A stretch of 39,688 bases of DNA, taken from contig JAHHUJ010000001.1 of assembly GCA_020024075.1 (NCBI GenBank), forward strand, positions 1-39,688, given 5' to 3'. The DNA comes from Psychrobacter sp. Lineage in GTDB: Bacteria; Pseudomonadota; Gammaproteobacteria; Pseudomonadales; Moraxellaceae. Below are positions 7,439 through 15,565 of the stretch, one piece after another. A program made the position numbers and the translations under genes. Position 1 is the first letter of the stretch; every line of letters begins with the position of its first letter. The notes beneath the pieces are model-generated. The model was not told where the DNA came from and made no database searches. It saw only the letters and a list, made by a program, of their open reading frames with translations.

Positions 7439-9049
7439 ATGAGTACTGACCCAACCCTAACCGATGCCAATAGCTCTTCGGTAGATACTACAGCTTATAA
7501 GTCACAAAATGCGTTACACAATACGTTGCATAGCAACAATCAAGCTTCCTCGAACCTTGAGTCTAAGCAGGCATCAAGTGTGGGCCATTATCAGCCCAGT
7601 GACCAATATCAAGGCAATACACAGTCTGAGAGCCTGCCATCAGCACTTATTCAAAAGGGCAGTGGGCTACAAGTAGTCATTGGTATGGGGCGCTCGGGTT
7701 TGGCGACAGCCAATTATCTAGCAAAGCGCGGTTATAATGTTGCGGTTACTGATGGTAATGCCGCCCCTAAATTGGCCGATCAATTAAATCCAGCTATCGA
7801 AATCCGAGCCTTTGGTGATATTGATGCTGAGCTTTTATTGCAAGCTGAACGAATTATTATTAGCCCAGGGGTACCCTTAACTACACCTGCTGTGGCTCAA
7901 GCCAAACAAGCTGGCATTGCCATTGTCAGTGACATCCAATTGTTCAAAGAAGCTTGCAGTGCGCCTATCGTTGCCATAACAGGCTCTAATGCCAAAAGCA
8001 CCGTGACTACCTTATTGGGGCTGATGGCTAAAGAGGCTGGTATCAAGGTCGGCGTTGGCGGCAATATTGGGGTGCCCGCGTTAAGTCTATTAGAAGATGA
8101 ACAGTTGGGTGACCAAATGGAGCTGGCAGTTTTAGAGCTGTCTAGTTTTCAGTTAGAAACCGTCACCGACCTTGGTGCAAAAGTAGCCACAGTGCTAAAT
8201 ATGTCGCCAGATCACTTAGACCGTCATGGTGATATGCTCGGTTACCATCAAGCCAAGCACCGTATCTTCCAAGGGGCGCAGTCTATTGTAGTGAACCGTG
8301 ATGATGCATTATCCAGACCGTTGATTGCTGATAATACGCCTCGACTCAGCATTGGTTCAAATGCGCCAGACTTGGAAGAATATGGGCTGATTACCGAAGG
8401 TGATGGCAGTATTTATTTGGCCAAAGGCACCAAAAAATTAATAGCAGCAGATAAGCTAAAAATAAAAGGCAAACACAATTTAGTAAATGCTTTAGCGGCT
8501 CTCGCGTTGGGTGAGTTGGCAGGTGTTGCTATGGAAAGTATGCTGCAAACGTTACAAGAGTTTTCAGGACTGCCACACCGTTGTCAATTTGTGGATAATG
8601 TGGCAGGCATAGATTACTTTAATGATTCCAAAGGAACCAATGTAGGTTCAACACTAGCGGCTATCTTAGGCCTTGGGTCTGTTTATAGTGGACAGAGCAA
8701 TGGTAAAACCAAATTAATACTGATCTTAGGTGGTCAGGGCAAAGGTCAAAACTTCGCTGAGCTGGCACCTTTAATCAACAAATATGTGACTCAGGTATTG
8801 TTAATTGGTGAAGATGGTCAGCTGATTGCTGAGCACTTAAATCAAGCCGACTTATCTGATGAGGTGCAGCTACATCTTTATCAGACTTTAGATCAAGCTA
8901 TGGATAAGGCTCAGCAATTATTGAGCAGCAGTTTGTCACAAGTGGCGGCAGTTTTACTGTCTCCTGCCTGTGCAAGTCTTGATCAGTATAGTAGCTACAA
9001 TGAGCGCGGTGACCATTTCTGTCAGCTTGTCACTGCATTGAAGTCCTAA
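7439..9049 (+). CDS. murD: UDP-N-acetylmuramoyl-L-alanine--D-glutamate ligase
   Basis: Cytosolic ligase that adds D-Glu to UDP-MurNAc-L-Ala in peptidoglycan synthesis. The catalytic core begins near residue 76 with the Rossmann motif VVIGMGRSGLATANYL. The ATP loop is GSNAKST (182-188), the middle domain has MSPDHLDRHG, and the C-terminal domain ends LSPACASLDQYSSYNERGDHF, a MurD signature. Length is 536 aa against about 440 for E. coli MurD, because of a Ser/Gln/Asn-rich, low-complexity N-terminal tail of about 75 residues. The tail is probably translated: ATG 7439 has AAGGA at good spacing. The loop has Ala where GSNGKST is commonest. ftsW follows after 67 bp, and the pair is likely cotranscribed. 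Confidence 0.95.
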   Translation: MSTDPTLTDANSSSVDTTAYKSQNALHNTLHSNNQASSNLESKQASSVGHYQPSDQYQGNTQSESLPSALIQKGSGLQVVIGMGRSGLATANYLAKRGYNVAVTDGNAAPKLADQLNPAIEIRAFGDIDAELLLQAERIIISPGVPLTTPAVAQAKQAGIAIVSDIQLFKEACSAPIVAITGSNAKSTVTTLLGLMAKEAGIKVGVGGNIGVPALSLLEDEQLGDQMELAVLELSSFQLETVTDLGAKVATVLNMSPDHLDRHGDMLGYHQAKHRIFQGAQSIVVNRDDALSRPLIADNTPRLSIGSNAPDLEEYGLITEGDGSIYLAKGTKKLIAADKLKIKGKHNLVNALAALALGELAGVAMESMLQTLQEFSGLPHRCQFVDNVAGIDYFNDSKGTNVGSTLAAILGLGSVYSGQSNGKTKLILILGGQGKGQNFAELAPLINKYVTQVLLIGEDGQLIAEHLNQADLSDEVQLHLYQTLDQAMDKAQQLLSSSLSQVAAVLLSPACASLDQYSSYNERGDHFCQLVTALKS

Positions 9050-9116
9050 TTTGGATTGTGATTTATTCTATTAACCCAAATTATTAAAAAATAGTTTTAA
9101 GTACAGTTGATACCCT

Positions 9117-10325
9117 ATGGCAAAAGATACAGCTAATGCATCTGGCTACACTCCAAATGCTCTGTCCAAACGTAAGCAAAATAGTACCGGCGTATTTTCA
9201 ATGCCATCAGCAGGAAGCGTGCTGATTACCAGCGTCAGCTGTCTGATGGTGTTAAGCCTTATCATGGTGGCTTCAGCCTCCATTCCTTTTGCCAATATGC
9301 ATGATATTGAACCGCTTTACTTTTTTAAGCATCAATTAATGTACATGGGCTTGGGGCTAGTAGCAGGGTTTATGGCTTACAAAGTACGCCTTTTGTGGCT
9401 ATATGATATGTTCACTCTGGCCTCGGCACTGCTGATAGTTCTTGCATTGTTATTAGCCACCTTGCTGTTTGGGGACGCTATTAATGGCTCTAAGCGCTGG
9501 ATTGAGATTGGCTCCTTTAACTTTCAGGTAGCGGAGCTGGCTAAGCTTGTGATGGTGATGTTTACTGCTGACTTTGTGGTACGCCGGGGGACAGAAGTGC
9601 GCCAAGGCTACGGGGGTATCTTCCGTATGGGCGTGCTAGTTATGGTGCTGGTGGGTCTGTTTTTATCACAGCCTGACTTTGGGTCTTTGGTGATTATCAT
9701 TGGGGTTATTTTAGCCATATTCTTTGTGGGCGGTGCGCCTTGGAGCCAGTCTGGGTTTTTATTATTAGCCGTCTTATTGGGAGCGGCTTATGCGGTGATG
9801 TTCCAAGAGTATCGTATGACCCGTGCTACCTCCTTCTTAGACCCTTTCGATGATATTCAAGGCTCTGATTATCAGTTGGCCCGTAGCTTAATTGCTTTTG
9901 GCCGCGGTGAAGTGACAGGCGTGGGTTATGGCGAAAGTGTACAGAAGCTGGCTCATCTACCTGAAGCTCATACCGACTTTTTATTAGCTATTACCGCTGA
10001 AGAGTTGGGTTTGGTAGGCGTACTCACTGTACTGGCTTTAGAAGCTTTGGTGATCGCTAGTGCCATGCGTATTAGTTATATAGCACTAAAAAACCGTCAA
10101 ATGCGCTTGAGCTATACAGCCTTTGGTTTTGCGGTAATCTTTATTGGTCAAGGTGTGATTAACGCAGGAATGAACATGGGATTAATGCCCACTAAGGGGC
10201 TGACTCTACCTTTCTTTAGTTATGGGGGATCTTCTATGTTGATTAGCTTAATCATGGTCGGTATCTTATTAAATATCCATAAGAAAACTTCACAAATACC
10301 TACGGCTCAATGTCGCCATTACTAA
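9117..10325 (+). CDS. ftsW: Peptidoglycan glycosyltransferase / division protein FtsW
   Basis: 402-aa SEDS family membrane protein of standard FtsW length with about 10 transmembrane helices after a cytosolic N-terminal segment of about 35 residues. Conserved features are NGSKRWIEIG, FQVAELAKLVMV, the LPEAHTDFLLAITAEELG loop and the C-terminal GLTLPFFSYGGSSML. It polymerises lipid II glycan strands at the septum together with the class B transpeptidase FtsI. FtsW is preferred over RodA because it follows murD. The ATG at 9117 has no strong Shine-Dalgarno sequence. murG and murC, which often follow in dcw clusters, are absent; a terminator ends the pair. Confidence 0.93.
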   Translation: MAKDTANASGYTPNALSKRKQNSTGVFSMPSAGSVLITSVSCLMVLSLIMVASASIPFANMHDIEPLYFFKHQLMYMGLGLVAGFMAYKVRLLWLYDMFTLASALLIVLALLLATLLFGDAINGSKRWIEIGSFNFQVAELAKLVMVMFTADFVVRRGTEVRQGYGGIFRMGVLVMVLVGLFLSQPDFGSLVIIIGVILAIFFVGGAPWSQSGFLLLAVLLGAAYAVMFQEYRMTRATSFLDPFDDIQGSDYQLARSLIAFGRGEVTGVGYGESVQKLAHLPEAHTDFLLAITAEELGLVGVLTVLALEALVIASAMRISYIALKNRQMRLSYTAFGFAVIFIGQGVINAGMNMGLMPTKGLTLPFFSYGGSSMLISLIMVGILLNIHKKTSQIPTAQCRHY

Positions 10326-10388
10326 CTTTATGCTTTATAGTTAATGATTAATCATAAAAATAATTGATCATTAAAAATAAAGTAAGAG

Positions 10389-10420
10389 AAAAGGCCGTAT
10401 ATATGTTATACGGCCTTTTT
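10389..10420. terminator. Bidirectional terminator between ftsW and gluQ
   Basis: A perfect 13-bp inverted repeat (10389-10401 and 10407-10419) with a GGCCGTATA core and 5-nt loop, flanked by A4 and T5. It serves convergent ftsW (+) and gluQ (-). Confidence 0.92.
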
Positions 10421-10458
10421 ATTTGTGGTTTATTTGCTGTGTCAGGCTTAGATGAGAG

Positions 10459-11421
10459 CTATACTTTACCTAGCACGCTTTGATGCTGTAAGGGATCTAA
10501 GCGCCACTGTGCGATGGCTTGCTGTAACATGACCTCTGGCTTATCTAGCTCTACTGCCGGCTGTTTGAGCAAGGTTAGTGCCTTTTGAATTAGGTTTTGA
10601 CACTTCGGTAGGGTTAGGGTATCAATGGGGGTGGCTAGGTTTTGTTTTGATAGCTTTTGACCGTAGTGATTTTCTACCAAAGGTAGGTGATACCAGTGCT
10701 CAACAGCTGGCAAGTTTAGATAACGCATAATGGAGATTTGTGCCGTAGTTAAGGGCAAAATATCTAAGCCACGCATAACATGGGTAATGCCTTGGAGACC
10801 ATCATCAATACTGGCTGCCAAGAAGTAATTAATAGTACCATCTGCCCGGCGTAACACCACATCTCCTAAGCTTTGCTGGGGATTGGACCACTGTATGCCC
10901 TGAATACCATCTATAAATCCGATGCTGTGATTGGGCAACTGAATTCTTACCTTTTTATCCGTTAAATGCTGTATTTTTTGTTGCTTGTACAATAGCTTAT
11001 TGGAGTCATAAGCTGCAGTCTTAGGGTCTGGTAAACAAAATCTGGGATATATTTCATAGTCAGCTAAAGCTTTTCGTGAGCAGCGGCAACCATAAACATA
11101 AGGTAATAGCTGATCATACAATAGCTCATTATAGCTATCTACACGCGCGGATTGATACCAAATATCACCATCCCAATGTAGGCCTAAATTTTCTAAATCT
11201 ATTAGAATTTGTTCGCTAAATTTGGCATTGCAGCGCTGAGAGTCAGTATCTTCAATACGCAGTAGCCAAGCTCCATTGAGGGATTTGATGTGGCAATAAC
11301 TGGCAATGGCTGTGGTCAGTGAGCCAAGATGCAAGGCACCAGTGGGTGAGGGAGCAAAACGGCCCATAACTGGCCTATAAATAGGACAGGCAATGGGCCG
11401 TTCATCGTTAGATATCGTCAT
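10459..11421 (-). CDS. gluQ: Glutamyl-Q tRNA(Asp) synthetase
   Basis: About 320 aa. A paralogue of the glutamyl-tRNA synthetase catalytic core that attaches Glu to queuosine in the anticodon of tRNA(Asp). It has MGRFAPSPTGALHLGSL with the HIGH-type HLGS, the Cys-X-Cys...Tyr-X3-Cys zinc site (CRCSRKAL through YPRFC) and KLSKQN as the KMSKS equivalent. It lacks the anticodon-binding domain of GltX, as expected. The open frame runs back to 11526 inside dksA, but GluQ proteins begin shortly before GRFAPSP; the ATG at 11421 gives an 18-residue leader and the ATG at 11367 only one. Neither has a strong ribosome binding site, so the start is uncertain. It lies 44 bp after dksA, the same neighbourhood as in E. 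coli. Confidence 0.92.
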   Translation of the reverse strand: MTISNDERPIACPIYRPVMGRFAPSPTGALHLGSLTTAIASYCHIKSLNGAWLLRIEDTDSQRCNAKFSEQILIDLENLGLHWDGDIWYQSARVDSYNELLYDQLLPYVYGCRCSRKALADYEIYPRFCLPDPKTAAYDSNKLLYKQQKIQHLTDKKVRIQLPNHSIGFIDGIQGIQWSNPQQSLGDVVLRRADGTINYFLAASIDDGLQGITHVMRGLDILPLTTAQISIMRYLNLPAVEHWYHLPLVENHYGQKLSKQNLATPIDTLTLPKCQNLIQKALTLLKQPAVELDKPEVMLQQAIAQWRLDPLQHQSVLGKV

Positions 11422-11441
11422 AGACAGAAGGCAGTCGTTAA

Positions 11442-11457
11442 CAGTTACTAATAACTG
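11442..11457 (-). repeat. Small hairpin in the dksA-gluQ gap
   Basis: CAGTTA/TAACTG inverted repeat with a 4-nt loop just before the gluQ start. There is no T-run, so it may reduce rather than stop readthrough from dksA to gluQ. Confidence 0.4.
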
Positions 11458-11465
11458 ATAGTGAC

Positions 11466-11903
11466 TTAAGAGTGACCCCAGTTTTGACGTTCTTTGATTT
11501 CTGCTAGCGTTTTGCAGTCGATACACTGAGTTGCGGTAGGACGGGCTTCCAAACGGCGCAAGCCAATCTCAACACCACAAGTTTCACAAAAACCATAATC
11601 GCCATTTCTGATCTCTGACAATGATTTATCGATTTTGCGAATTAACTTACGTTCGCGATCACGAGTACGCAGCGCTAGAGCAAACTCTTCTTCTTGAGTG
11701 GCTCTATCGTTGGTGTCTGATAGAGCAGCAGACTCATCTTGAATGTAGGTCTTAGTGCTTTCAGCATCACCTGCCAACTGTAGCTTCCATGCTTTAAGAA
11801 TGTTCTCAAAATGGGTAAGTTGAGCCTCAGACATATACTCTTCATCTGTGCCAACTTCGTACGGCTTAAAGTTTGTTAGGTCGTCAATAGCATTTTGACT
11901 CAT
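11466..11903 (-). CDS. dksA: RNA polymerase-binding transcription factor DksA
   Basis: 145-aa protein, close to the 151 aa of E. coli. The coiled coil carries DTNDRA (63-68), matching the DxxDxA tip motif that enters the polymerase secondary channel. QEEEFALALRTRDRERKLI follows, then the zinc finger with C106, C109, C127 and C130 (CETCGVEIGLRRLEARPT...CIDC). It potentiates ppGpp control of rRNA and amino-acid promoters. The ATG at 11903 has AGGAA about 7 nt upstream. gluQ follows on the same strand. A plausible promoter lies 86-116 bp upstream. Confidence 0.97.
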   Translation of the reverse strand: MSQNAIDDLTNFKPYEVGTDEEYMSEAQLTHFENILKAWKLQLAGDAESTKTYIQDESAALSDTNDRATQEEEFALALRTRDRERKLIRKIDKSLSEIRNGDYGFCETCGVEIGLRRLEARPTATQCIDCKTLAEIKERQNWGHS

Positions 11904-11988
11904 GACAGTTTCCTATATCCATGTAGTAGGGGGTGCCAAATTTAATAATTGACTCTTATATCACATTTTTTTTGTTATTGCGAGAAGT

Positions 11989-12019
11989 ATTATATAAAGC
12001 CTTCTGACAGCTTTATCAA
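11989..12019 (-). promoter_or_regulatory. Sigma-70 promoter candidate for dksA
   Basis: On the minus strand TTGATA (12019-12014) is followed by a 17-nt spacer and TATATA (11996-11991), or by TATAAT (11994-11989) at 19 nt. The predicted start is about 80 nt before the dksA ATG. Confidence 0.6.
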
Positions 12020-12044
12020 TAGTCTGCAGACAATTAGATCCACC

Positions 12045-12917
12045 TCAAGCCTTTTTATTCTCTAGCCTAGTTATCAGCCTAGTTATCCAGCTTTTTATAG
12101 TGCCTTGTTTTTGTAAGCTTAACCAGCGGTAGCCGGGCACTGCTTGGTCATCAAGAGCAAAGTCATCAGACTTTGGCTTAAATTGATAACAGGTAGACGG
12201 AGTAGCATACACTTTGACTCCGGCTCTTTGAGATTCAAAATTTTGATGTACATGGCCACTCACTACTGCTTTCACTGTGGGGTGAGTCTCAACCAGTTGC
12301 CAAAAGGCTTCAGCATCTTGAGTGATGTGCTGATCAATCCAAGTAGAGTCCATTGGCAGCACGTGATGATGCATGGCAATTATGACAGGATGATGACTAT
12401 TTGCTAAGTTTTGCGATAGCCAGTTTAGATTTTTGTTACCCACAGCTCCGTAAATTTTGCCAGGAACACTACTGTCTATTAACAGTAAGTGCCACTCATT
12501 TAAAGCAAGGCAGTAATTCGATAGTAGCATAGGATTTGGTTCATGGGTTACAAATTGGCGATGAGAGAAGGGCAGGTGGGTATTTAACTCGTCGGTGACA
12601 TCATGATTACCTGCTATGCAAACAAAGGCAATGCCAGTCTGTGCCAGCAATTGAAAAATCTTTTGATAAATCTCAGGCTTAACCTCATTTACCAAATCTC
12701 CGCTTAACAAAATCAAGTCACAGCGAATATCTTCATTTAACGCCTGATGCAGACAAGCAGTAAAACTCTGATAGTTATTGATACCAGCTGTTTTGGTATC
12801 AGGATTTAGATATAAGTGCGGATCGGTTAGCTGTAGAATATTAACCACACCATCCTCAGTGGTTATCTGGGTTGGAGGGTAGTTGACGGGGTCGATAGGG
12901 TCTTGAGGAATAGACAT
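12045..12917 (-). CDS. cpdA: 3',5'-cyclic AMP phosphodiesterase CpdA-like metallophosphoesterase
   Basis: 290 aa, near the 275 aa of E. coli CpdA. It shows the calcineurin-type metallophosphoesterase motifs in order: LTDPHLY (DxH), LSGDLVNE (GD), AGNHDV (GNHD), MHHHVLP and SGHVHQN (GHxH), which bind two metal ions. These fit class III cyclic-nucleotide phosphodiesterases that hydrolyse cAMP. The frame reaches a TTG at 12995 that would overlap znuB; the ATG at 12917 has AAAAGG six bases upstream and is preferred. It is the last gene of the zur-znuC-znuB run, 58 bp after znuB, so it may share zinc control. CpdA family call is good; cAMP as the physiological substrate is inferred. Confidence 0.87.
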   Translation of the reverse strand: MSIPQDPIDPVNYPPTQITTEDGVVNILQLTDPHLYLNPDTKTAGINNYQSFTACLHQALNEDIRCDLILLSGDLVNEVKPEIYQKIFQLLAQTGIAFVCIAGNHDVTDELNTHLPFSHRQFVTHEPNPMLLSNYCLALNEWHLLLIDSSVPGKIYGAVGNKNLNWLSQNLANSHHPVIIAMHHHVLPMDSTWIDQHITQDAEAFWQLVETHPTVKAVVSGHVHQNFESQRAGVKVYATPSTCYQFKPKSDDFALDDQAVPGYRWLSLQKQGTIKSWITRLITRLENKKA

Positions 12918-12975
12918 AACAGACCTTTTATTCACTGTTAGTATAGGGGCTTTGGTTTGGGGTGTTGGAGCACAA

Positions 12976-13770
12976 TTAAGTGGCTCGTGACACAATAAAC
13001 GCCATAAAAAACACCATGGCTAAGCCCAGTACGATTGCCAATCCGGTTTGGATATCAAATAAGACACTGCCCCAAACCCCACCGGTTACTGCAAACTGTG
13101 CCAAAATAATCGAAAAAACAACCATCTGCTTGGGGGAGTGAGCCCAAAGTCTGGCGGTGAGTGCTGGCAAAATCAATAAGCCACTAATTAATAGGCTTCC
13201 GACTGCTTGAAGGGCTAAAGCACAAAATCCTGCTAAGATTCCCATAAAAAATAGCCGTTGCCGAGTGGCATTTATTCCAGAGACCTGAGCCAAATCACTG
13301 TGTGTTGCTAGAATAACTTGTTGGCGCCAAATATAAACTAAAAAAGCAATGCCTAGCGCGACACAGACAGACAAAAGAGGTAAGTCGCTCCAGCCCACCT
13401 CCAATAGATTACCAAATAGATAACCTAAGACATTGGCCTGCATTTGGGTTAAATGGGTTAAAGTTAATAAGCCCAAACACAGCATAGATACCGAAACGAC
13501 AGCCAATATGGCATCACTGGGCAAGCGCTCATCTTCTAGAAACATTAAAGCGATGACCACCATGACACTCACCAAAGCGATACCTATGCCGAAGGGCAGT
13601 TGCCATAGAGCCGCTAACGCCACCCCAAATAGAGTGCCGTGTGCTAAGGCATCAGCAAAAAAGGACATTCGTCGCCACAGGACAAGACAGCCTAAAGGGG
13701 CGGATAATAAGGCCAACAAGCTGCCGGCAATCCAAGCGGGGGCTATAATATCGAGCCATTCAACTAGCAT
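12976..13770 (-). CDS. znuB: Zinc ABC transporter permease
   Basis: 264-aa inner-membrane permease of the ABC-3 family (E. coli ZnuB is 261 aa). About eight hydrophobic segments and the family motif MSFFADALAHGTLFGVAL (an ADALAH-type start of the membrane domain) and LLISGLLILPALTARLWA near the C terminus. It forms the channel for zinc delivered by ZnuA and powered by ZnuC. The frame extends to a TTG at 13788, but the ATG at 13770 is the more ordinary start; neither has a strong Shine-Dalgarno sequence. It lies 144 bp after znuC and 58 bp before cpdA on the same strand. Confidence 0.93.
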   Translation of the reverse strand: MLVEWLDIIAPAWIAGSLLALLSAPLGCLVLWRRMSFFADALAHGTLFGVALAALWQLPFGIGIALVSVMVVIALMFLEDERLPSDAILAVVSVSMLCLGLLTLTHLTQMQANVLGYLFGNLLEVGWSDLPLLSVCVALGIAFLVYIWRQQVILATHSDLAQVSGINATRQRLFFMGILAGFCALALQAVGSLLISGLLILPALTARLWAHSPKQMVVFSIILAQFAVTGGVWGSVLFDIQTGLAIVLGLAMVFFMAFIVSRAT

Positions 13771-13914
13771 ACGAGCGGTATTCCACAAAAGTTTGTTATG
13801 TTAAGAGTGTGAGTGTTCTTTGAGGTAACTGTTTTTAAGGTAGCCGTTTTTTATGGTAACTGTTTTTAATTTTTAAAGTACAGGCAGTTATCACTTCTGG
13901 TAGCAGGCTATGCA

Positions 13915-14841
13915 TTAATGGGCGTGTGGGCCATGATGCTGGCAGTCATGTGGCTTATGAATATAAGGCTGCTCGTACTGATGACCAAAAAGCTTTTTGA
14001 ATTCTTGGGATACCTCAAGATCGCTTGGCTGGCCTTCACAGCAGATATGCTTATTTAAGCAAATTACTCGGCGACTGCCACGCATCACCCAATGTAAGTC
14101 GTGTGACACCACAACCATTGCACATTGTAAAAACTCAGGTAAATCGTCAATAAACTCATACAGCCAGCGCTCACTTTCAGGGTCTAAGCCTTGCATAGGC
14201 TCATCCAAGATAAGCAAGTTAGGCTTCGACAATAAAGAACGAGCCAATAAGATACGCTGGGTTTCACCACCTGAAAGATGAATTACTTGTTTTTTTAACA
14301 ATGGGACTATTGATAGGCGCTGATATAAAAAATCTTGTTCACTTGCACAGAGTCTTTTTTGTGTTTGTGCTAATAAATCTTGAACCCGTAGGGGCAAAAT
14401 AGCCGGCACAGTGAACTTTTGGGGGACATAGCCTAGTTGCAGATTGCTATGACGGTGAATCTGTCCTGAGGTGGGCTGAATTAATCCTAAAATCAGCTTC
14501 ATCAAAGTAGATTTCCCAGCACCATTGGGACCGATAACGCTGATTTTTTCGTTTGGCAAGATCTGCAAGCTAATGTCGCTTAATAGCACTCTGGACTGAG
14601 AGTCTGCTGAGCTTTTTTCAGCTGTTTTTGCCGAACGTGCTCCGCTAAGCCAACCGCTTAATTTAGAACCTGATAGCTCCCTATTAGTGTGAGAGTTCGT
14701 AGTAGTTAAGCTGGACAGGTTAGACTTGCTTAGACCACGGGTACTCACTTCAAACCCAACATGACTAAGTGTCATTAGCGGTATTGACTTAGTGTCAACT
14801 TGATGGGCTGGCTCTGAGGAAGTTTCGCGGGTTACAGACAT
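13915..14841 (-). CDS. znuC: Zinc ABC transporter ATP-binding protein with an internal insertion
   Basis: 308-aa ABC ATPase, against about 250 aa for E. coli ZnuC. It has Walker A GPNGAGKST (104-112), Q-loop GYVPQKF, signature LSGGE (189-193), Walker B LLILDEP (209-215) and the H-loop SHD. Extra length comes from an N-terminal leader of about 20 residues and a Ser/Thr-rich stretch at about 37-83, inserted between the first beta strand (LSHVGFEVSTRG) and RVLLSDISLQI. The C terminus is His-rich (HKPHDCQHHGPHAH), as in other zinc-handling proteins. It starts 3 bp after the zur stop and is translationally linked to it. The insertion stays in frame and all catalytic motifs are intact, so the gene should be functional. 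Confidence 0.93.
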   Translation of the reverse strand: MSVTRETSSEPAHQVDTKSIPLMTLSHVGFEVSTRGLSKSNLSSLTTTNSHTNRELSGSKLSGWLSGARSAKTAEKSSADSQSRVLLSDISLQILPNEKISVIGPNGAGKSTLMKLILGLIQPTSGQIHRHSNLQLGYVPQKFTVPAILPLRVQDLLAQTQKRLCASEQDFLYQRLSIVPLLKKQVIHLSGGETQRILLARSLLSKPNLLILDEPMQGLDPESERWLYEFIDDLPEFLQCAMVVVSHDLHWVMRGSRRVICLNKHICCEGQPSDLEVSQEFKKLFGHQYEQPYIHKPHDCQHHGPHAH

Positions 14842-14844
14842 GAG

Positions 14845-15426
14845 TTAAGCGTCCTCTGAGATATGAGAAGATACCGGTGAGCAGGTTTGACACAGGCCTT
14901 TTAGTTCCATCACACTTTGCTCAACTTTAAATCCCACCTCGTTTTTGACATAGCCGACAATCTCTTGAACCGGTAAGCCACTAAATTCCTGAACACGCTG
15001 ACAGTCATTACATAATAAAAAAACAGCATTGTGCTCATCGCGAGGGTGACAACAAGGCACAAACGCATTAATCGATGTCAACTGATGAATAAAGCCTAGC
15101 TCCAATAAAAACTCTAGAGTGCGATAGATGGTTGGGGGAGCCACCATTTTCGCCTTATCTCCTGCTTGCTTTTCACGGTCTTGTTGCAGGCTTTGAATTA
15201 AGTCATAAGCGCCGAGAGGTTTATCTGATTCCAAAATTAGCTGATACACAGTACGTCGTAAAGGGGTAAATCTAGCCTGCTTGTCAGTACAGATTTGCTT
15301 CGCCGTTTGTAGGCGCTGATTAATCTCTTCAGGAGTCAAATCATGAACGTCATGTGAGTGTGCGCCCTGGTGTTCGCACGGCTGAACATGGGAAGCAGTA
15401 GAGGGGGTTGCAGCAGCATCAATCAT
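14845..15426 (-). CDS. zur: Zinc uptake regulator, Fur family
   Basis: 193-aa Fur-family repressor. The N-terminal winged helix contains RFTPLRRTVYQLIL and PTIYRTLEFLLELGFIHQL; the C-terminal domain has a structural zinc site CNDC with a second CxxC pair (CQTC). An N-terminal extension of about 30 residues contains His-rich text (CEHQGAHSHDVHD). The open frame begins at a TTG (15438), but the ATG at 15426 has GAGGT at good spacing. Assignment to Zur rather than Fur rests on the operon with znuC/znuB, divergent znuA, and a Zur-box palindrome between them. With zinc bound it would repress both transcripts, including its own. Confidence 0.93.
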   Translation of the reverse strand: MIDAAATPSTASHVQPCEHQGAHSHDVHDLTPEEINQRLQTAKQICTDKQARFTPLRRTVYQLILESDKPLGAYDLIQSLQQDREKQAGDKAKMVAPPTIYRTLEFLLELGFIHQLTSINAFVPCCHPRDEHNAVFLLCNDCQRVQEFSGLPVQEIVGYVKNEVGFKVEQSVMELKGLCQTCSPVSSHISEDA

Positions 15427-15480
15427 AGATAACCTCAAACTAAGGTGTTATTTTTTTTAAAAAAGTCTTAATATTTAAAT

Positions 15481-15495
15481 TGTTATAGTATAACA
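15481..15495. promoter_or_regulatory. Zur box in the zur/znuA divergent promoter region
   Basis: TGTTATAGTATAACA is a perfect 7+1+7 palindrome and matches the core of the gamma-proteobacterial Zur operator, TGTTATANTATAACA. It lies 54 bp from the zur ATG and 70 bp from the znuA ATG, so a single site can control both directions. Confidence 0.9.
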
Positions 15496-15565
15496 TATCT
15501 ACTATAAATCTTTTGTCCCTTTCATTTAAGAAAGTTTTTGTCTAATTTCATCAGCTGAGAATATT

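Noticed and set aside
11422..11526. N-terminal extension of gluQ overlapping dksA
   Set aside because: The extra 35 residues overlap dksA coding sequence and exceed normal GluQ length; internal ATG codons give the standard size.
13433..13804. 123-codon plus-strand frame opposite znuB
   Set aside because: Antisense to the conserved permease gene, with no recognisable domain and no ribosome binding site.
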